Shown here one piece after another: positions 5,525 to 6,990 of a DNA stretch of 6,990 bases. Source of the DNA: Nitrososphaerales archaeon TH5896 (GTDB taxonomy: Archaea > Thermoproteota > Nitrososphaeria > Nitrososphaerales > Nitrososphaeraceae); contig JAATVP010000081.1 of the NCBI GenBank assembly GCA_014523625.1, positions 1-6,990 on the forward strand, written 5' to 3'. Below the pieces are notes generated by a model. The model was not told the DNA's origin and searched no databases. It worked only from the letters and a program-made list of their open reading frames with translations. The translations under genes were made by a program, and so were the position numbers. The number at the start of each line of letters is the position of its first letter. The first letter of the stretch is position 1.

Positions 5525-6979
5525 ATGCATAGATTTATCTGGATTCTTATCCCATTTATTGTATTTGGTGCCTACATTGCAGGTACTATGAACCTATTTC
5601 CGTCAATTCCCTTTCTGACAGGCAGTGGTACGGTGTCGCCCTCCGCCCTAACTCCTTCAATATTTTCACAGGAACGAGCTCAGCAGCAGTCAGTTCCGCT
5701 ATCCTCATCATCAATAAATCCCACGGTTGTTCAAGCTCAACAGAATGGGCTTGGTGACGATCTGGACAATAGAGCTGATTCGACAGGTGCTGCTGCTGGT
5801 GTTCTACCTTCATCATCTTTATCTGATGTATCATTGCCAGAAATTTTCAAGAAGACTGAAAATTCAGTAGTACAGATAACAAGCACACCACCCGGATCTA
5901 ATGAAGTAGTAATACTGAATGGAAGAGAAATTCCTCAAAATAACGTTGCCCTTGGCTCTGGTTTTGTTTATGACCATGATGGACGAATAATAACAAATCA
6001 CCATGTTGTTACTGATGTGAAAGAGGTTGATGTCAGATTTGTCGATGGGGATACTTTTACTGCGAAGGTTGTCGGAAAGGATCCATATTCCGATATAGGT
6101 ATTCTGCAGATTACGGATCCTGAATATTTTAAGAAAGGGGTAACCCCGCTTGAGATCGCAAATTCCTCAGAGATACAGGTGGGAGAACAAATCATCGCAA
6201 TTGGTAACCCCTTCGGATTGAGTGGCACTCTGACCACTGGTGTAATCAGTCAGATAGGTCGTTTACTGCCAAATGATGTGACTGGATATTCTATTGCCAA
6301 CACAATTCAGACGGATGCCGCAATCAATCCCGGTAACTCAGGAGGACCCTTGTTAAATATGAAGGGTGAGGTAGTTGGGATGAATACTGCCATATTTTCA
6401 AACACAGGGGTTTATTCAGGAGTTGGATTTGCAACCCCATCAAATATGTTACTAAAGGAGATTCCTGTTTTGATCGAGAAAGGGAGTTATACACACCCTT
6501 GGCTGGGATTTACAGCCAAAGATCTATCTCCAGATATCGCTGAGAGCCTAGGATTGGCGAGAAATTACAAGGGAGCCGCAGTCGTATCGGTCGTGGAAAA
6601 TAGTCCGGCAGATAAAGCAGGAATAAAAGGTGAATTAGTCGGAGAAAGCTTCGGCGGCGGCGGTACTGAAGTTGTAAGAAGCGGAGATATTGTTACAAAA
6701 ATAGATGGCCAACCTGTGAAATCAATGGATGATGTGATTTCGCATCTTGATGAAAATAAAAAAGTGGGTGACAAGACAATACTAACTTTAAATCGAGAGG
6801 GTAAGATTGTTGATATAGCGGTTACATTGGAGGAAAGACCTTCTGGGTCACCGCAGTTGATCCCCGCTTCATCCCAAGAAGAGCAGGAGCTCAGAAAGGA
6901 ACAACCAGAACCTAATCAGCCATTGTTCCAGTGGCCCAAGATACCAGGATTTCCTGAGCTTCCCAAACTCTTTCCATGA
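5525..6979 (+). CDS. htrA: Membrane-anchored HtrA/Deg serine protease with one PDZ domain
   Basis: The product has 484 residues. Residues 4-21 are an N-terminal anchor or uncleaved signal. Residues 30-100 are a low-complexity Ser/Gln/Pro-rich linker. Residues 103-320 are a trypsin-like protease domain with the full catalytic triad: His160 in TNHHVV, Asp190 in DPYSDIGILQI, and Ser272 in NPGNSGGPL. Other family marks are GSGFVYD, IAIGNPFGLSGTLTTGVIS and VGFATPSNM. Residues 325-437 are one PDZ domain (HPWLGFTA, ENSPADKAGIKG, SGDIVTKIDGQPV), with an insertion of about 15 residues (371-385) containing four glycines. Residues 440-484 are a Gln/Glu-rich then Pro-rich tail. HtrA proteases degrade or refold misfolded proteins outside the cytoplasm; one PDZ matches DegS/HhoA-type rather than two-PDZ DegP/DegQ architecture. 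With its own TATA box, it follows a membrane-tethered winged-helix gene that is a plausible partner or regulator. The stop TGA is 11 bases before the window end. Confidence 0.96.
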   Translation: MHRFIWILIPFIVFGAYIAGTMNLFPSIPFLTGSGTVSPSALTPSIFSQERAQQQSVPLSSSSINPTVVQAQQNGLGDDLDNRADSTGAAAGVLPSSSLSDVSLPEIFKKTENSVVQITSTPPGSNEVVILNGREIPQNNVALGSGFVYDHDGRIITNHHVVTDVKEVDVRFVDGDTFTAKVVGKDPYSDIGILQITDPEYFKKGVTPLEIANSSEIQVGEQIIAIGNPFGLSGTLTTGVISQIGRLLPNDVTGYSIANTIQTDAAINPGNSGGPLLNMKGEVVGMNTAIFSNTGVYSGVGFATPSNMLLKEIPVLIEKGSYTHPWLGFTAKDLSPDIAESLGLARNYKGAAVVSVVENSPADKAGIKGELVGESFGGGGTEVVRSGDIVTKIDGQPVKSMDDVISHLDENKKVGDKTILTLNREGKIVDIAVTLEERPSGSPQLIPASSQEEQELRKEQPEPNQPLFQWPKIPGFPELPKLFP

Positions 6980-6990
6980 TGCCATTTCAA

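Overview
The window reads as archaeal DNA, most likely from a soil or sediment ammonia-oxidising Nitrososphaerota (Thaumarchaeota). The grounds are moderate. The genes have TATA-box promoters placed about 22-40 nt before the start codon, so leaders are short or absent, and Shine-Dalgarno sites are lacking. There is a CopC-CopD fusion of the kind common in that group, winged-helix regulators with archaeal character, long AT-rich intergenic stretches, and a one-PDZ HtrA protease. No rRNA, tRNA, CRISPR array or insertion sequence was found.

Layout. Positions 1-1818 (minus) hold the N-terminal 606 codons of a CopC-CopD copper protein; its 3' end lies outside the window. Positions 1819-2534 look non-coding. 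Positions 2535-3140 (minus) encode a small protein with two membrane segments and a beta-rich extracellular domain, preceded by a cluster of symmetric DNA elements. Positions 3141-4032 hold no convincing intact gene, but from 3612 to 4043 one plus-strand frame is almost free of stops and may be a decayed gene. Positions 4033-4470 (minus) encode a soluble winged-helix regulator. Its upstream region is shared with the divergent gene at 4591-5427 (plus), which encodes a winged-helix domain tethered to the membrane by one transmembrane helix and carrying an extracellular C-terminal half. Next, on the same strand with its own strong TATA box and a perfect 7-bp inverted repeat, comes a membrane-anchored HtrA/Deg serine protease (5525-6979).

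How it may fit together. The left half looks like copper handling at the cell surface: CopC binds Cu(II) outside and CopD is a membrane copper-transport or tolerance domain. The right half looks like a regulatory and quality-control module: two winged-helix proteins, one spanning the membrane, next to an extracytoplasmic protease. The most interesting reading is that the membrane-tethered regulator and HtrA form an archaeal envelope-stress circuit, analogous to but not homologous with DegS/RseA. That is inference from gene order and protein architecture; the sequence alone does not prove it.
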